This document shows positions 20,908 to 32,357 of a stretch of DNA of 59,522 bases, piece after piece. The notes under the pieces are model-generated. The model saw only the letters and a program-made list of their open reading frames with translations, had not been told where the DNA came from and did no database searches. Numbering within the stretch: position 1 is the stretch's first letter; every line of letters begins with the position of its first letter. The DNA is taken from assembly GCA_003988855.1 (NCBI GenBank), contig QYAI01000157.1, positions 1 to 59,522 on the forward strand. The letters are read 5' to 3'. This DNA is from Arachnopeziza araneosa (taxonomy: Eukaryota > Ascomycota > Leotiomycetes > Helotiales > Arachnopezizaceae). The translations under genes were made by a program, and so were the position numbers.

Positions 20908-22211
20908 GATAAAGTTGCTTGAACATACAACTTGAAGACGAGTCCTGTGTGGTTGACTGTTGCTTATACATGCACTGCATTTTAATCTTAGCACTTGATA
21001 AAAACTAGTCTTTCGTGCTAATGTTACAGCCAAGAACAGTTTGCGTTAAGAATTGGTCAAACTCTCTTTTGACCCGTCGTTAAATATCTACTGAGTCTTT
21101 TTTCTTTCTTTATTAAACCATCAAGCATCAAGTGGCCGAGAAGCAAACAGCTAAAGAAGCAGTAAAGGAGGACCAACCTCTCCGATCTTCCGACCGCCTC
21201 CAGAAGGCATCTAACTCTCAACCTCCCGTGATCGAACCAGAAAATGTCGCGGCACGAGCACCGCACCATCCGTAGCCGACTGCCAAACCCACCCTTCATC
21301 CCCGCGTGCTGAATCCGACATGCAACGATCCCGGAGAGGAAATCTTAGATGGCGTAGTATGGACGATGGGTCTGTGCTTGTGAGATCCCATGCAGGGTCG
21401 TAGATGTCTAGCTGGCGATCTGAGGTAGTGCATACGCGTGGTTGTGCTCGGTTTATTGTTTACGCAGCGAAGCGAAGCGAGGTACCCCCTTTTCTGCCCA
21501 AGCGACAGCGTTCTACGCAAGCAGGTCCTTTTGGTGGAAGATTTTCTCATCCGAGTCGCAGGCCACCGCTAAGCGCGTAGATGATCCAGACGAAATGTTC
21601 ACTGTTGCATCTGCAGCGTCCTTGAGATGGAGGTTTTTACCATCCGAGTTGCAGGCCGTAGATAATCCAGACGAGATATTCACTGTCGATTCACCTATTT
21701 ACACACGCGGATACTCGCATTGGACGAAGGCTTTTACCTCCGAGGTTCATCTGATTCTTTACGTAAGTATCCCACCATGTCATCTCGATTTTAAAATCCT
21801 CGAATCGGTCGAGATGGAATAAACCTAGGTGTCACTACCATTCGCATCTGGGAGGGGGTGCTTGTAGGCGATGAGCCTGGCTGCAAAGGAGACCTTGTTT
21901 GGAGCTAAAGACAAGCTGTGTAATAAGTTGGAATCATGAGTCTGTGTTGGGATACCCTTTTCTCCACTCTGTGTTTAGCTACTCATCAACAGAGGGTATA
22001 GAGGAAATTCGCACTATTGCTATATGGAGGCAGAAAGTCTTCTAGGAAACTGTACACTTAGTTTTTCCCGTCCCTAAGACCGAACAATCTACACTCAAAA
22101 GCCCCTAGACATCTTTGAACAGTCTTATACGTGTAATAAATTGGTGGGCTTTCTATAAGTGTCGAAGCCATGTCGCATGATGCCGTTCCGAATAGTACCA
22201 GCCGCGAAATG
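20908..22211. other. Intergenic with an in-frame duplicated segment
   Basis: No complete gene. At about 21536-21690 a segment occurs twice in one plus-strand frame (copies differ, but both encode SE-x-QA ... D(D/N)PDE(M/I)FTV). There is no ATG for this frame. Possibly a decayed coding fragment. Confidence 0.45.
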
Positions 22212-23861
22212 TTATTCTTGAATAAGCTGATAGCTCTCGACCTTTTCACGACTCCTTGGTGACCAAGATAGCGCTATTAATCCATCTACATCATCACGTC
22301 TAATCATAATTTCAAACTTCCTTCCCCATCTTTCAGCAACGATAAAGGAGCTAAATTGTGGTGTGATGACGTCCCCATCAAGAACGCCGGCTTCGGCAGC
22401 TCGTGATTGAGGATCAACATTCTTGACAACGGCTAGTTTATCATATAGACAATTTTCTGGGAAGCCAAGGGAGAATTCTTCTTGATCTTGCCGCTCGATT
22501 CTCCAGTTCACGTCTTCCGTTACGCGAAGGCAATCTGGAGGGAGGATGATGGGAATTGCCTCGGACATGGAGTGGTAATCTATTAAAGCGCTTGGTCCTA
22601 ACTCTGCTTCGAGGAGGGAATTCCAGATTGCAATACCGTGAGGCTTCTTTTGATTCCTAAGATCCACCATTTGGAGAATAAGGTCATCTAAGGAACGCCC
22701 TTTAGCTTTTTTCAAATCGTAGGCCAGCTTCATAAAGTACATGAACCCTCGCTGGTACGGGATTCGGTTGACGTGCCCACCAATCCAGAATTTAGCTTGC
22801 ACGTCTTTGTTTTGCACATCCCGATCGGGGTTGGTGTAATAACCAGATATACGTATGTTTAGCCTGCGGATAAATTCTTGCACTGAGAAAATCCTAAATC
22901 GGTATGGCAGAATAATAGAGTAGTACTCTGCGATTCCTTCGTTGAACCATCCATCAGCAAGTTCTTCTTGTGTGGGACCATTTGCAGAGAAGCCGAGTCG
23001 TGGCCAATTATGAATTGTCTCGTGCATCAAGAACTCTTCGGTCTCATCCTCGTCACGAGGCATAATTGTGGTCCAGGCGAAAACAAAGCCGCGGTGCAAC
23101 CCTCGACCAGAAGAGCATTTTTGAATGTTGCGCCTAATGAAGATTCTATAGGTAGAGTCCTGGTCGTGGAAAAAAGAAGTCATTTTTAGCATCAGCGCTT
23201 CCATCTTTTGACCGAGGGCAGGAGCATCAAATATTGGGTTCTCTAGCCAGTATAACCCGAAGTTTCCACCAGTCTCTCCATCTGGATAACTATGCAAAGG
23301 ACCAACGGCGAAGAAACATTCATCTAGAACAACGGCTTCGGCCTCTACAGAGACTCTTTGGCCTTCACCTAGAGAGCATGCTGCCCGTGTTCCGGTGGGC
23401 GTGGAAGACAGGTCCCACTCAAGAATGATATTCATGACTCCATTCATGACAGGTTGAAGGATGAAGGACATACCGGCAGCCGTTAGACCCCCTCCATCTC
23501 TTTCGAGTGCAATCTGAGGACCGCATGGACTTGCTTCAGTGGGATCCCATGGCGTAGCTTGGTATTCGATAATCATCTGCCCAGGCGAAACATCCCTTCC
23601 AGCGAAGAATTTGCGTTGACGGTTGTCTTTTGAGTCCTGGGAATAGACAGAGAGTGGGCCGAGAGAGTCTTGAAGCTTAATCTCATCTGTAGTGTACTGA
23701 ACTGTCTTTATGGGGCCTCTAACTAAGATGTGGTTGAAGAGAATTTCATCTTTAGCGATGGAGGAGACATCCAAAATCATCTGGATGTCAATGCATTGTT
23801 CTGTTTTATCGCAAGATAGCGAAGGCTTGAGAAATAGCCTGAGGGAGGGCAATACTAGCAT
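22212..23861 (-). CDS. M61-family (glycyl aminopeptidase-like) metallopeptidase with PDZ-like domain
   Basis: Single-exon protein of 549 residues, start ATG at 23861. The zinc site is HETIHNW (H280, E281, H284) followed by NEGIAEYYS, with E308 as third ligand; this HExxHxW...NEGxxxYY arrangement is that of M61 peptidases rather than classical M1 enzymes. The N-terminal 270 residues look beta-rich, as in M61. Residues about 480-535 (LAVVKNVDPQSRAAEAGVLDGD) resemble a PDZ domain, also usual for M61. There is no clear signal peptide, so it is probably cytosolic. M61 enzymes are best known from bacteria; the intronless structure would fit an old transfer, but this family is also found in other ascomycetes, so I only note it. 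Confidence 0.85.
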   Translation of the reverse strand: MLVLPSLRLFLKPSLSCDKTEQCIDIQMILDVSSIAKDEILFNHILVRGPIKTVQYTTDEIKLQDSLGPLSVYSQDSKDNRQRKFFAGRDVSPGQMIIEYQATPWDPTEASPCGPQIALERDGGGLTAAGMSFILQPVMNGVMNIILEWDLSSTPTGTRAACSLGEGQRVSVEAEAVVLDECFFAVGPLHSYPDGETGGNFGLYWLENPIFDAPALGQKMEALMLKMTSFFHDQDSTYRIFIRRNIQKCSSGRGLHRGFVFAWTTIMPRDEDETEEFLMHETIHNWPRLGFSANGPTQEELADGWFNEGIAEYYSIILPYRFRIFSVQEFIRRLNIRISGYYTNPDRDVQNKDVQAKFWIGGHVNRIPYQRGFMYFMKLAYDLKKAKGRSLDDLILQMVDLRNQKKPHGIAIWNSLLEAELGPSALIDYHSMSEAIPIILPPDCLRVTEDVNWRIERQDQEEFSLGFPENCLYDKLAVVKNVDPQSRAAEAGVLDGDVITPQFSSFIVAERWGRKFEIMIRRDDVDGLIALSWSPRSREKVESYQLIQE

Positions 23862-25148
23862 GTTGGCAAAGTCAGACGATGGATTTAGTAATTAGACACT
23901 GAGGATATAGATGTGACAGGGACGAAATGGGAAGATTGGAACTTTGAAAAGGAAGTCACCTCGATTTTAAGTGCCTGCACTGTTTGCGACATTGGTGGTA
24001 TCATCACCAACTTGAATGCTGCGCCGCATTCAAATACCCGATCCCGGTCATTTTAGCATGGCAAGCCACTCGTGGCCGTGGCAGCAGGGGGATTACCTTT
24101 TTATTCTAGAAATCGTTCTTATATCCTCCTACCTTGACCAACGATTTTTAGGGTGGCTGGAAGTAGGTGGAGATACAGAGAATGCATTCGAGCAATGAGA
24201 AACTCATATCTGAATAAGAATGCTTCGAGCTTCCTCTATTAGCATTATGATCTTTGTCAATTTTTGCAGCATAAACGGCCTTGAAAGACACGTGTTTGGT
24301 AATTCCCATCAGGGTATCTACCTTTGAACCTTGTGCTACGTCCTTGAAAGGGAGGGAATTTTTCCATTAACTCTGGCGAATCCTGAACATCCACCTTTAT
24401 AAGCTGCAACACACCCAACGTGGCCTGTATATACTACTGCTACCAACTGTCAGCAAATTAATATACTATTAGGACCTTCTGGAAAGATTGCCCTAAAACG
24501 CCTGGAGAAAGGATACAACTACTACAACAGATTATTAAGTTTAGTTCCAAGTAATCGCTGTAGCTTTAACTGTTTGCTTCATGGAGATTTATGAGCTGTA
24601 ACCTGTGATTAACTTGCGTTGAGAAAACACAATACTTGAAAGAAGCTTAAGCGGAGAACCAAACATCGACAAAAGCAGAAGACGGATTGAATATGGAGCC
24701 AAAAGAATTCCTAAGTATTTCTGATTAGCTAGGAATGGTTAAGTTGAGATTAGATAACAATAAACGCTCGTCGTTTTAATTCAAATATTACGTACTTTAG
24801 AACCCAGTTCAGAAAAAGCGATGATGAAACAAGTTATTTGTTTTGGAATTTTTTCAGAGCCACGATCACATTAGCTCACTTAACAGTACTGCTTAGACCG
24901 AAAAACAGAGATTCACTAGGTATAACGGACCGGAATTCTCCTTAAGCTAGTCTTATTCTGTCTCTACTTAGCTATGTTTGCATCATAGGTATTCTAATCA
25001 ATCAAGCTATGCCATTAAAAGGTGAATCACCGCGTGCAACTCTAAGTGAATAGATAAAGTGTAAATCAGGGCTATCTCAACCCAGCCATTTCCACAACAA
25101 CTCATCTTTGAAATCAAACCACACTCTCCAGTTACTTCAATACTGAAC
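23862..25148. other. Intergenic, AT-rich: no gene seen
   Basis: About 1.3 kb between divergently transcribed genes, noticeably AT-rich from 24400 on. Only short frames. Confidence 0.5.
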
Positions 25149-25623
25149 ATGTCTCAAATACTCCGTTCTTTCACTCTCTCACCTGCTGTTGGGCGCTCCA
25201 ACAACCTTCCTGTTACTCAAGTGCGCAAAATCCACACACTCAATTTAGTTCAACTCCATGACAATCTGCATACTACAACAAAAGTTCGTTTCCAATCTCA
25301 CGGCCTCAAGTTCCACCCAGAGGCTCTTACTAGGGAGCTTCAAAAGAATCAGCATGGCCGTGAGATTGAGTTCCGCGAAGTTCATGGACGGGTCCGGGAT
25401 GCCACACCTTCACCTTTGCTTGGTATTCTCAGAAAGGTATTTCTATTTCAGTGCTCTGGTGATCGAGGCTTACGATTCATAGAAGAAGGTCCCATCTCAG
25501 GTTGTCGTGGGTTCGGTTATAGCTGCGGCTGCCGTTGGAATGGAAGAAACCTTGGCAAGGAAGGATTTGGCAACCAAACGAAATCTAATTGCGGCGGATA
25601 TGGATTGCGCTTTTGATCTGTAA
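25149..25623 (+). CDS. Small hypothetical protein, two exons
   Basis: ATG at 25149 (MSQILRSFTLSP). Unspliced, the frame runs to 25616 with an odd Gly/Cys-rich end. Splicing out 25437-25500 (AAG|GTATTT ... TCTCAG|GTT, phase 0) gives a more natural 136-residue protein: the end becomes KVVVGSVIAAAAVGMEETLARK and stops at 25623. The N-terminus is basic with few acids, possibly a mitochondrial presequence, and the Ala/Val-rich stretch at about 96-108 could be a short membrane segment. I do not recognise the family. The gene converges on the VTA1 gene with about 180 bases between them. Confidence 0.5.
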
Positions 25624-25803
25624 GAAGTTTTAGAAAGTGCAGAGTGGAATCATCAAGCACAAAATCAAAAGCAAAATTATGGGATAGCTAGCAGATAAAC
25701 CAATCAAACACTCTGCCAACATTCTTACTGCAAAATAACGCTTGTACATTGGGTATTTCGATTTTGATGCAGGACTAAATTTACAAAGAACTCAACTATC
25801 ACA

Positions 25804-27280
25804 CTACGATGCTCCAAGGGTTTTTAGCGCTTCTCTCAACTCCTTCACTGCTGTTGCCGCATCTTCGAAATTAAGGGCTGATATCGCCCACCGAGCGTGC
25901 TTCTGTGCTTTCGCAATTGCTATATCATCTGTGATATACTGGTCCTTCGGAAGTGGAGCGGGAGGTGGCTGAGGCACGGCAGATGGTTGGTACCGTTGAG
26001 GGGGTGGTGGTTGGTAAATAGGCTGCTGGGGTGGAGGGGCCTGATACGAAGTTGGTGGCTTTGGAGGATGCAAAGTTCTTGGCGGAGGTGCATTAGATGG
26101 CGGTTCTTGGCGATAGAAATCTTGGGGTGGAGCTGATGGCTCGTTTGGAAATACAGGTGGTGGAAAAGATTGCAAGTCTGGAGAAATCGGAAGCCCTGGA
26201 GGAGCAGAGGGCTGTTGCGGTAGACCCAGATCAAGATCGCTATCTGGAGGAGCTGTTGGGAGAGTTGACTCCTGCGTCTCTGATGTAAAAGTTGGGACTT
26301 CGGGAAAATATCCTCCACCAACAGACCCATTTCGTTCGTTTGGGGAAGGCTCCATTGGAGAAACATTCTCATCTTTGACTGCGCTGTATGGGAAGCCGTC
26401 CCGCGGATATGGGTCGAATTTGGGATCTGGGCGAGGCGAAGGCTGAGCAGATGGTTGGGCAGATGGATGTAAAGATTGATCGATCGATGACTGCCGTGCT
26501 ATCCTTTGTTCGATTCGATCCTGCTCATCTGGTACTTCCTCTACGGAAGCAGGTTGTGGCTTCGACGATCCCCCTAACTCTTGAACCTCTGGATCATTCG
26601 GATCGAGGGCCGGCAAATCTTCTCGAGGTTCTGGTTCTGACTTTGGATTCGATTCGTTGGGGTCTTTCCCTTCTTTCAACGCCTTGATTATCCTTACAGC
26701 ATTCCATTTTGCGTATTTGATCTTTGCTAGCGTCTCCGCATCTGGTGATGTCCATATATTGACGAGCTCAAGAAAGGTCGCTGCAGCCTGAAAAGTCTGC
26801 GCTGTCTGCCTGCTGGACGTCAAACGAGGACCAAAAAGGCTCGTAGGGCTCGTACATTGTGACCTTATTTGCCTTCATAGTTCTGTCTGCTCTTAGAAAC
26901 GTCTCTGAAGCAAACTGTTCAACGTATGCCTGGCCTGCTGTATCATCGACAACCGCATCGTTTGTAGCATTGTCAGCTTTGATCTGATGCGCCGTCAATA
27001 TATGCCACAAGCCGAATTCAGGATTCGTGTACTTGTTCCAGTTTATCCATCAAGTTTGTGGTATAGTTGAGGGTTTCGCCATCGCCATTGTGAAGGCCTT
27101 TCGCAAGGATCTGATTGACAACCCAATATTCACCTGTCCAGATTAATTGTTGATCTTTCGGCATGGGGCAGACTTACACCAGTAGGCTATTACAGGCTTC
27201 ACGGCCTCTAGTTGTGAAGCTCGAACAATGAATCTCGTGAGGTCGGCAGCCTTGATTTTGTCCGGGATATGGGAAGCCAT
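25804..27280 (-). CDS. VTA1: Vacuolar protein sorting protein VTA1 (Vps4 activator)
   Basis: Orthologue of yeast Vta1/human LIP5, which binds Vps4 and stimulates ESCRT-III disassembly at endosomes. Four exons: 27280-27178, 27133-27033, 26983-26856 and 26809-25804, 1338 bases, 445 residues in frame. The N-terminal MIT-like domain (about 1-155) shows IPDKIKAADLTRFIVRASQ, AYWCEYWVVNQILAKGLH, and QAYVEQFASETFLRADRTM-type blocks, ending TAQTFQAAATFLELVNIW. A long Pro/Ser/Gln-rich linker follows. The last 40 residues (AIAKAQKHARWAISALNFEDA) are the Vta1 C-terminal dimerisation domain that contacts Vps4. The exon joins restore the family sequence exactly where expected. Confidence 0.95.
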
Positions 27281-27723
27281 AATGGGATGTATGAATGGTT
27301 GTAGGAAGGAAGAAGAAGCAGAAGGGGAGAAGGAAGCCTTTGCAGTTGTTGGAGCCTATGACGCGCAGGCGGAGATGGTGCAAAAGTGGACGTGCTCATG
27401 AAAATGCTTCAAAAGTACGAAGTACTGACGTAGAAAACAATGATCGGATACGTCGATTATCCCTAGGATAACGGCCTAATTCAACCTTTATTCCGCCCCG
27501 CCTCCTGGATGGATGAAGAGCTTCCCCCTGTCTCTTTTACCCCGGATTCTGACAAACGATCGGCCGATGAGGCCAGCTTTCCACAAGACATTCGATCAAT
27601 ATAACGCAGCCAAACTTCTCGGAGTCGCTCTCGCTCTGTCATCTTCATGAACTGAATTTCCTCGCAGCTGCTACAGCTTTAAAAGCAGTCCAAATTCAAT
27701 CTACCATCACCACAGTCACCAAT
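27281..27723. promoter_or_regulatory. Divergent promoter region, VTA1 and disulfide isomerase genes
   Basis: 443 bases separate the two start codons. GC-rich patches near 27495-27560 and pyrimidine/A-rich leader sequence just before 27724. No specific factor site is claimed. Confidence 0.5.
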
Positions 27724-29231
27724 ATGGTTCATACAACCGCCATTACTGTTGCAGCAGCTCTGCTTGCGGCTTTGCCAGTCAACGCTGGTCTCTACACCAA
27801 AAACTCCCCCGTGGTTCAACTGGATGGGAAGAGTTATGATCGATTGATTGCTCAATCGAATTACACATCTGTTAGCCTGGCCGTTTCGTACTTCTCTCCT
27901 CTGCTAACTACATGCAGATTGTTGAATTCTACGCGCCATGGTGTGGCCATTGCAAGAACCTGCAACCAGCATACGAAAAGGCAGCAAAGAATCTAGCAGG
28001 ACTTGCCAAGGTAGCTGCAATTGATTGCGATGAGGAATCCAATAAGCCGTTTTGTGGATCAATGGGTGTCCAGGGATTCCCTACCTTGAAGATCGTTAAG
28101 CCAGGCAAGAAGCCAGGAAAGCCCATAGTCGAGGATTACCAGGGCCCGCGGACCGCTAAGGGAATTGTAGATGCAGTCATTGACAAAATGCCAAACCATG
28201 TGAAGAGAGTGGACGACAAGACCTTGGAGTCGTGGTTGGCTGAAGCAAACGAGACCCCCAAGGCAATCCTATTCACCGACAAGGGCAAGACCAGTGCACT
28301 TCTAAAGTCTATCGCGATTGATTTCAAGGGCAGCATAAATGTGGCACAGATTAGGAATACAGATAAAGAGAAAGCTTCGTTGGAGCTGTTTGGTATTTTA
28401 ACCTTCCCAACGCTTCTCCTGCTCCCAGGTGGCAAGGAAGCTGAGGGTATTGTCTACGAGGGAGAGATGAAGAAGGACGCTATGGTTAAATTTTTGTCAC
28501 AAGTTGCGGAGCCGAACGCAGATCCTGCACCGGGAAAGGCCAAATCTTCGAAATCCAAAGACTCGAAGAAGGCCTCCAAAGACAAAGAGTCATTCGATAA
28601 AGCATCCAAATCACAGGAATCTGCCGAGGGAACGACCGCTGCAACAAGTGCCACAGACGAGACTTTGGTGAAAGAGCCTACCGAGTCACCACACCCTGAA
28701 GTCGAGACAGAGAAGCCTGTTGTTCTTCCGGAGCCGGCTCCATCGATTCCAATCCTCTCGTCCGAGTTTGATGTCATCAGGGAATGTTTGGGCCAGCGAA
28801 CTGGCACCTGTGTGCTATCTTTGCTCCCTGCATCTCCTGACGAATCTGCGGCAATCGCTGTTGGTGTTCTTTCCGAGGTTGCTCACAAGCACGCAAAGCT
28901 TCAGAGGAAGATCTTTCCATTTTACGTTATTCCTGCTAGCAACCCTGTCTACGAGCAGTTGAAGACTGCATTGTCTTTAAGCGACAAGACTGAGATTATT
29001 GCCATTAACAGTCGTCGAGGATGGTGGAGGAGCCTCCCTAGCGAGAAGGAAATCAGTGAAGAATTGGTTGAGGGATGGGTTGATCAGATTAGGATGAGTG
29101 AGGGTGCGAAGAAAAAGTTGCCAGAGGGCTTGGTTCCAGCAGAGCCTGAGGTCGAAGAATCCGTGAAGGAGGAACCAGTTGTTGAAGAGGTGAAAGTGGA
29201 AGAGACTACTGAGCCACATGATGAGCTCTAA
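27724..29231 (+). CDS. ER protein disulfide isomerase, Mpd1/P5-like, with HDEL
   Basis: Catalyses disulfide formation and exchange in the ER lumen. Two exons, 27724-27870 and 27918-29231, 486 residues in frame. Signal peptide MVHTTAITVAAALLAALPVNA; one thioredoxin domain with the active site WCGHC (C58 and C61); a second, redox-inactive thioredoxin-like region (about 150-260, containing FGILTFPTLLLLPGG with the cis-Pro); a Lys/Ser/Glu-rich low-complexity stretch (about 270-340); a third folded segment; and an acidic tail ending in the ER retention signal HDEL. A single CGHC followed by a long C-terminal part matches the Mpd1-type fungal group rather than Pdi1, which has two CGHC sites. Confidence 0.92.
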
Positions 29232-29389
29232 TCGAACAGTGGTTGCGCTTTGAGATCGTTCTTGGGATGTACATTAGGTAGTCAACAATAAATGCATATC
29301 TAGACATCTATTTATGAACTATTCGTGATCAATGTTGGCTTTTTAGACTCCAATAACACCAGGGTATCATGCTCTTCGTATCTGTACCA

Positions 29390-30209
29390 TTATAGCTGGC
29401 TTGACTCCAGCATTTTGACACCTCTTGCTCTTACAACCTGATCTAGAATCTCTCTGACTTGTTTGCACCCATCCACACCCACAGCTAGCATGCCTTCTAG
29501 TCTGCCAATTTGTACTCTCGTTTCCATGACCAGCACACATACCGAATCTGTAGTCCCTACCGTTCCAACGGTCAGAAATGGCAGCTCTTGCTCCTCCATG
29601 TTATTCAAATCCAGTAACGGGTCCGCAATCTCATCGTTCGAGGAGTAGGAAGATGTGGAACCTGCTGTACAGGCACAGATATAATCCTTCATCGGAATCC
29701 CAGCATCGATCAAAGCGATTGTAGATGCATTGATGCAGGCAGCGAGAAGAGAGCCATCCTGGGAAAGAACATGGAGGGTCAACGTAATTGTGCTATACGG
29801 ATATAGATTGGTGAAGAGGGTCTGCGATAAAGCGTTTGCGATGGTGCTCTGCATCTCAGTGACGCGTCTAGTCTAGTCAGTCTGGTAACTTCCTGCAAGG
29901 AGAGCAAATGTACTTGTCATTCTTCATCTTCCTCTTTCTATCCACTCCACTGAACCCAGCTATGCTAATTACCACTTGAATATCGGCTCTGCCTTCTCCA
30001 CCAGTTGCTCCTCCCTGTCGTACATTTCCTTTGCCCTCTGAAGGTCCAATCACTGTACAGATGACCTTGGTGTTTCCCATTTCGAGGTATGAAGATCCAT
30101 CTGCCGCGGCTTGTGTACTAATCTGTGCCGTGAGGCGACGCAGTTCGTGCCAGCGCCTGCCATCGAGGCGGAGGAGGGCTAAGGAGTAGGTTGATGTGTC
30201 GAGGGGCAT
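29390..30209 (-). CDS. Exosome complex subunit RRP41/SKI6
   Basis: RNase PH-fold ring subunit of the RNA exosome, which degrades and processes RNA in nucleus and cytoplasm. Two exons, 30209-29914 and 29867-29390, 774 bases, 257 residues, with a 46-base intron. Start MPLDTSTYSLALLRLDGRRWHE; RLDGRR is the hallmark of RRP41-type proteins. The line YLEMGNTKVICTVIGP and the downstream LLAACINASTIALIDAGIPM follow the RNase PH order. Eukaryotic RRP41 has lost phosphorolysis and acts as scaffold. An insertion of acidic residues (SSNDEIADPLLDLNNMEEQ) sits in a surface loop. RRP46 or MTR3 are alternatives, but the start motif favours RRP41. Confidence 0.92.
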
Positions 30210-31407
30210 ATTGTGGTGGAAGTTTCGTTATTGTTTTTGGTGGGGGTGGGGTGAGGAAGCATCGGGAAATTTCCGGCGATGTTTCCAGCCTCCACCTCAA
30301 TCCAAACACATTGGACAACCTTCACATTCACTTCCAATTTTCTTTACTACTCAGCCAGCATCTTGTAGATGTCATCTACGGCCTTAAAAGTTTCGTCGGC
30401 TTCCAGCAAGTGCTGAATTTGATGCTCCTGCTTTCCATTCAGCAGTCTCTCCATGAGTGTCATTTTGGCGCCAAAACAAATGTGGTCTTCAACCAAGAAC
30501 CCATCCAATTTTTCATATTTTAAACGAGACAATTTCGAATTTCTATTGTCGAATGTTTTTAGAATATTGGATATATGGCTCTCGTGTCTGCTATGTCTCT
30601 TAAAAGATGCCCATATCGGGATAGGATAGTATATCGTCTTTTAATTACTTAACATTACATATCACGCTGCCACTGTAAGCACAGAGACGACAGTTGCCAA
30701 CAGACTTTACTAGAGCAAATCTGTGGCGCGTACTACTCTTATCAATTCTGCTGTTTGCAAAGAATCCAATTGTTGAAAAGGATTCTCGACCTGATTTTCA
30801 ATGCTGTCTCGTTTGGGGGGGAAAAGGGGAGTAACCCGGGCACATCTGACTGAAGATAAAGCTAGCTTGTCGCTGGAACCGCCCGTGTGTTTGAGAAACC
30901 TAAACCTTCCAAGTTTGGATCATGAATAGAATATTCCGTAGTTTATATCAGATGATAGATTAGCCTGTTCTATTTCCAGTTACAGTCTTACCTTTGCAGA
31001 AATCCTACAGTTACCGAGATTTGCCCCTTTGAATCTTGAAGCCTTGGCTGCCGTGCCCCCAGAAGACAACAAGGCTGAAACGAATCGGGAGCGCAAGATA
31101 AAGAACGACTGGTCAATGGCTCCCGTGCTGACGGCATACTAGTATATTTTCAGCTTCTCAACCCCCAAAGGGGGTCAGAACCAGCCAATCAGAATGCTCC
31201 TTCCGCCGCTGTAAGCACTTGCCTCTTAGTTAAGACCATCAACAAGCATTTAGACTCGTCCGAATCACAGATGCAATAGTTCATTTCCTAACGTAGTTAC
31301 CCTTGAAGAGGAATTGATAAATCCAGGACCTACCTCCCGTTTTCCCATGTCTCTATCTCCTCCATCTCCTAGTAGTCACAATACGATCCGCTACCAAGCT
31401 GGAGGAG
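30210..31407. other. Intergenic: no certain gene
   Basis: A minus-strand frame at 30347-30532 (ending HLLEADETFKAVDDIYKMLAE) looks somewhat protein-like, but it has no upstream ATG except an internal one. It could be the last exon of an unrecognised gene. The remainder shows nothing. Confidence 0.4.
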
Positions 31408-32305
31408 ATGGAATTCTATACGCCCCAAGGATCAACAAAGCATTCAGTTATGAGCGAACCTAATCAGCCTGGGTTAGAGGTCGGGGTTGATCCCCATGCA
31501 AATTCACACGTTGGTTGGAACCAAGACTTAAAGCCGATATGGAGAGGACATGACCACGGATCAAGAAAGATATTAGGCTTATCTGTTGGAACGTTTTGGG
31601 GTATACTCGTACTTTTAATTGTGCTTCTCGCTGGTGGGATCGGAGGAGGAGTCGGAGCTGGGTTGGCTTCCAGGAAGATTTCATGTCCTAAGTGAGTTCC
31701 TTTGTCTGTACGGTTAGGGAAATAACTCATCAAATAGCTCGGCTCCAACCTCAAGTGGGTCACCTTCAGTAAATGCCCAGACATCATCATCATCACCATT
31801 ATCGTCTACTACGTCAGGGAGGCAGACAGCGACAGCCAGTGTAATATCAGCGACTTTAGGTTCTGCAACTTCAACATCCGCAGTCCCCTCTATTTCTCCA
31901 GCACCATCAACCCGCTGTGAAACTGAAACTACCTTCAATGGATCATCAATAGTACCTCTTGATGCAGGTGGAAATCCCATCCCACTTGGAGACACTGATC
32001 AACAGACCTTCAAAGTTTTTTGCAACACCAATTGGCCGGGTGGAGCAGCACACGGAAATCCAGGTTTACATGATATTATGAAGATATATCAACCGGACTT
32101 GATGCACTGCGTCGCAGCATGTGCAGAATATAATGTGGCGTACACAAATAATGCCGGTGCTGGAATTGCCGTTGGCGGTGGATTATGCAAAGGAGTCGCA
32201 TTAGTTCTTGCACCTGGAGAGTTTTGTTATCTGAAAAACGGGACAGGAGTAAATGATACTAGCACAAGTGGTGGTGCAAGGATTGACAGTGCATTGTTGC
32301 AATAA
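31408..32305 (+). CDS. Single-pass membrane protein with Ser/Thr-rich ectodomain and Cys-containing C-terminal domain
   Basis: Two exons, 31408-31691 and 31738-32305, 852 bases, 283 residues. The N-terminal 50 residues are hydrophilic and presumably cytosolic. A strong hydrophobic segment follows (FWGILVLLIVLLAGGIGGGVGAGLA, about 65-88), then a Ser/Thr/Pro-rich, probably O-glycosylated stalk of about 70 residues and a C-terminal domain with paired Cys (FCNTNWPGG, MHCVAACAEYN, GLCKG, FCYLKNG). That layout resembles PAN/apple-like or WSC-like surface proteins widespread in ascomycetes. Ligand and role are unknown. The stop is 52 bases from that of the convergent membrane-protein gene. Confidence 0.8.
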
Positions 32306-32357
32306 TTACATTATCATTTTACATGCTAGACCGAATTAAAGATATAATATCAATCCT

